NCBI GenBank assembly: GCA_023136305.1
Contig: JAGLSF010000164.1
Coordinates: forward strand, 1-5,181
Direction: 5' to 3'
Source: Spirochaetota bacterium
Lineage (GTDB): Bacteria > Spirochaetota > B62-G9 > DRHN01
DNA length: 5,181 nucleotides
Of the stretch, positions 5,126 through 5,181 are shown in pieces (within the stretch, counting starts at the first letter, position 1; every line of letters starts with the position of its first letter). A program made the translations under genes and the position numbers. The notes beneath the pieces were generated by a model. It was given only the letters and a program-made list of their open reading frames with translations. It ran no database searches and had not been told where the DNA came from.

Positions 5126-5181
5126 ATGGTGGACATCGTTGTGGTATTGCGCAATACCACCGCATACACGAAGACTAAGTT
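5126..5181 (+). CDS. Possible start of another gene, cut by the window edge
   Basis: ATG 5126 is preceded by AGAGG at 5116-5120, five bases upstream, and the frame stays open to the window end (MVDIVVVLRNTTAYTKTK). Only 18 codons are visible and I do not recognise them. The frame is also the same as the porin's, continuing after its TAA. A perfect palindrome (5141-5160) lies inside the supposed coding part, which speaks against or at least complicates a coding reading. Confidence 0.25.
   Translation, partial: MVDIVVVLRNTTAYTKTK
5141..5160. repeat. Perfect 20-bp palindrome downstream of the porin
   Basis: GTGGTATTGCGCAATACCAC is perfectly self-complementary across all 20 bases. As RNA it could fold into an 8-bp stem with a GCGC loop, but no T-run follows (CGCATACACG), so it is a poor intrinsic terminator. 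A dimeric regulator site, a recombination or mobile-element end, or a factor-dependent stop signal are alternatives. Confidence 0.5.

Noticed and set aside
1..5181. CRISPR array, tRNA, rRNA, insertion sequence or toxin-antitoxin module
   Set aside because: No regularly spaced repeats, tRNA cloverleaf, transposase motif with terminal repeats, or paired small genes were seen on either strand.

Overview
The window looks like chromosomal DNA of a Gram-negative, probably deltaproteobacterial (Desulfobacterota-type) anaerobe. That placement is inference. It rests on an AsmA-like DUF748 envelope protein, a beta-barrel porin of the 'putative porin' type ending in Phe, and a small secreted beta-rich protein whose 'VTIDLINRNEREVTIRGPRG...LKVGDEIIMTYAESLAVSLEK' style recalls uncharacterised proteobacterial periplasmic proteins. 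No rRNA, tRNA, CRISPR array or recognisable insertion sequence was found.

Layout. (1) Bases 1-174 (+) hold the 3' remnant of a P-type cation ATPase. The GDGxND hinge motif is destroyed and a later conserved block appears joined directly to it. (2) Bases 285-3014 (-) hold one DUF748 gene of about 909 residues, broken into four readable pieces. Two frame changes lie at A-runs, near 2044-2047 and at 1367-1371, and cancel each other. A third lesion is an in-frame TAG at 624-626. (3) Bases 3059-3351 (+) hold a small secreted-protein gene. It has a strong ribosome binding site and a signal-peptide-like start in one frame and its mature domain in another, so one base seems to be missing near the GGG at 3118-3120. 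(4) Bases 3352-3934 are an AT-rich spacer with two terminator-like hairpins, a 16-bp palindrome, a 14-bp tandem duplication and an unrecognised 41-codon frame. (5) Bases 3935-5080 (+) hold the one clearly intact gene, a 381-residue outer-membrane porin. (6) Bases 5081-5181 contain a possible start of another gene and a perfect 20-bp palindrome.

The surviving theme is the cell envelope: an inner-membrane-anchored AsmA-like protein, a small exported protein and an outer-membrane porin. No operon or pathway links them in what is visible. The striking property is decay, with three genes in a row damaged. Several lesions are single-base changes in short homopolymers, so sequencing or assembly error must be separated from real pseudogenisation. 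I do not see convincing evidence of a new biological system here.
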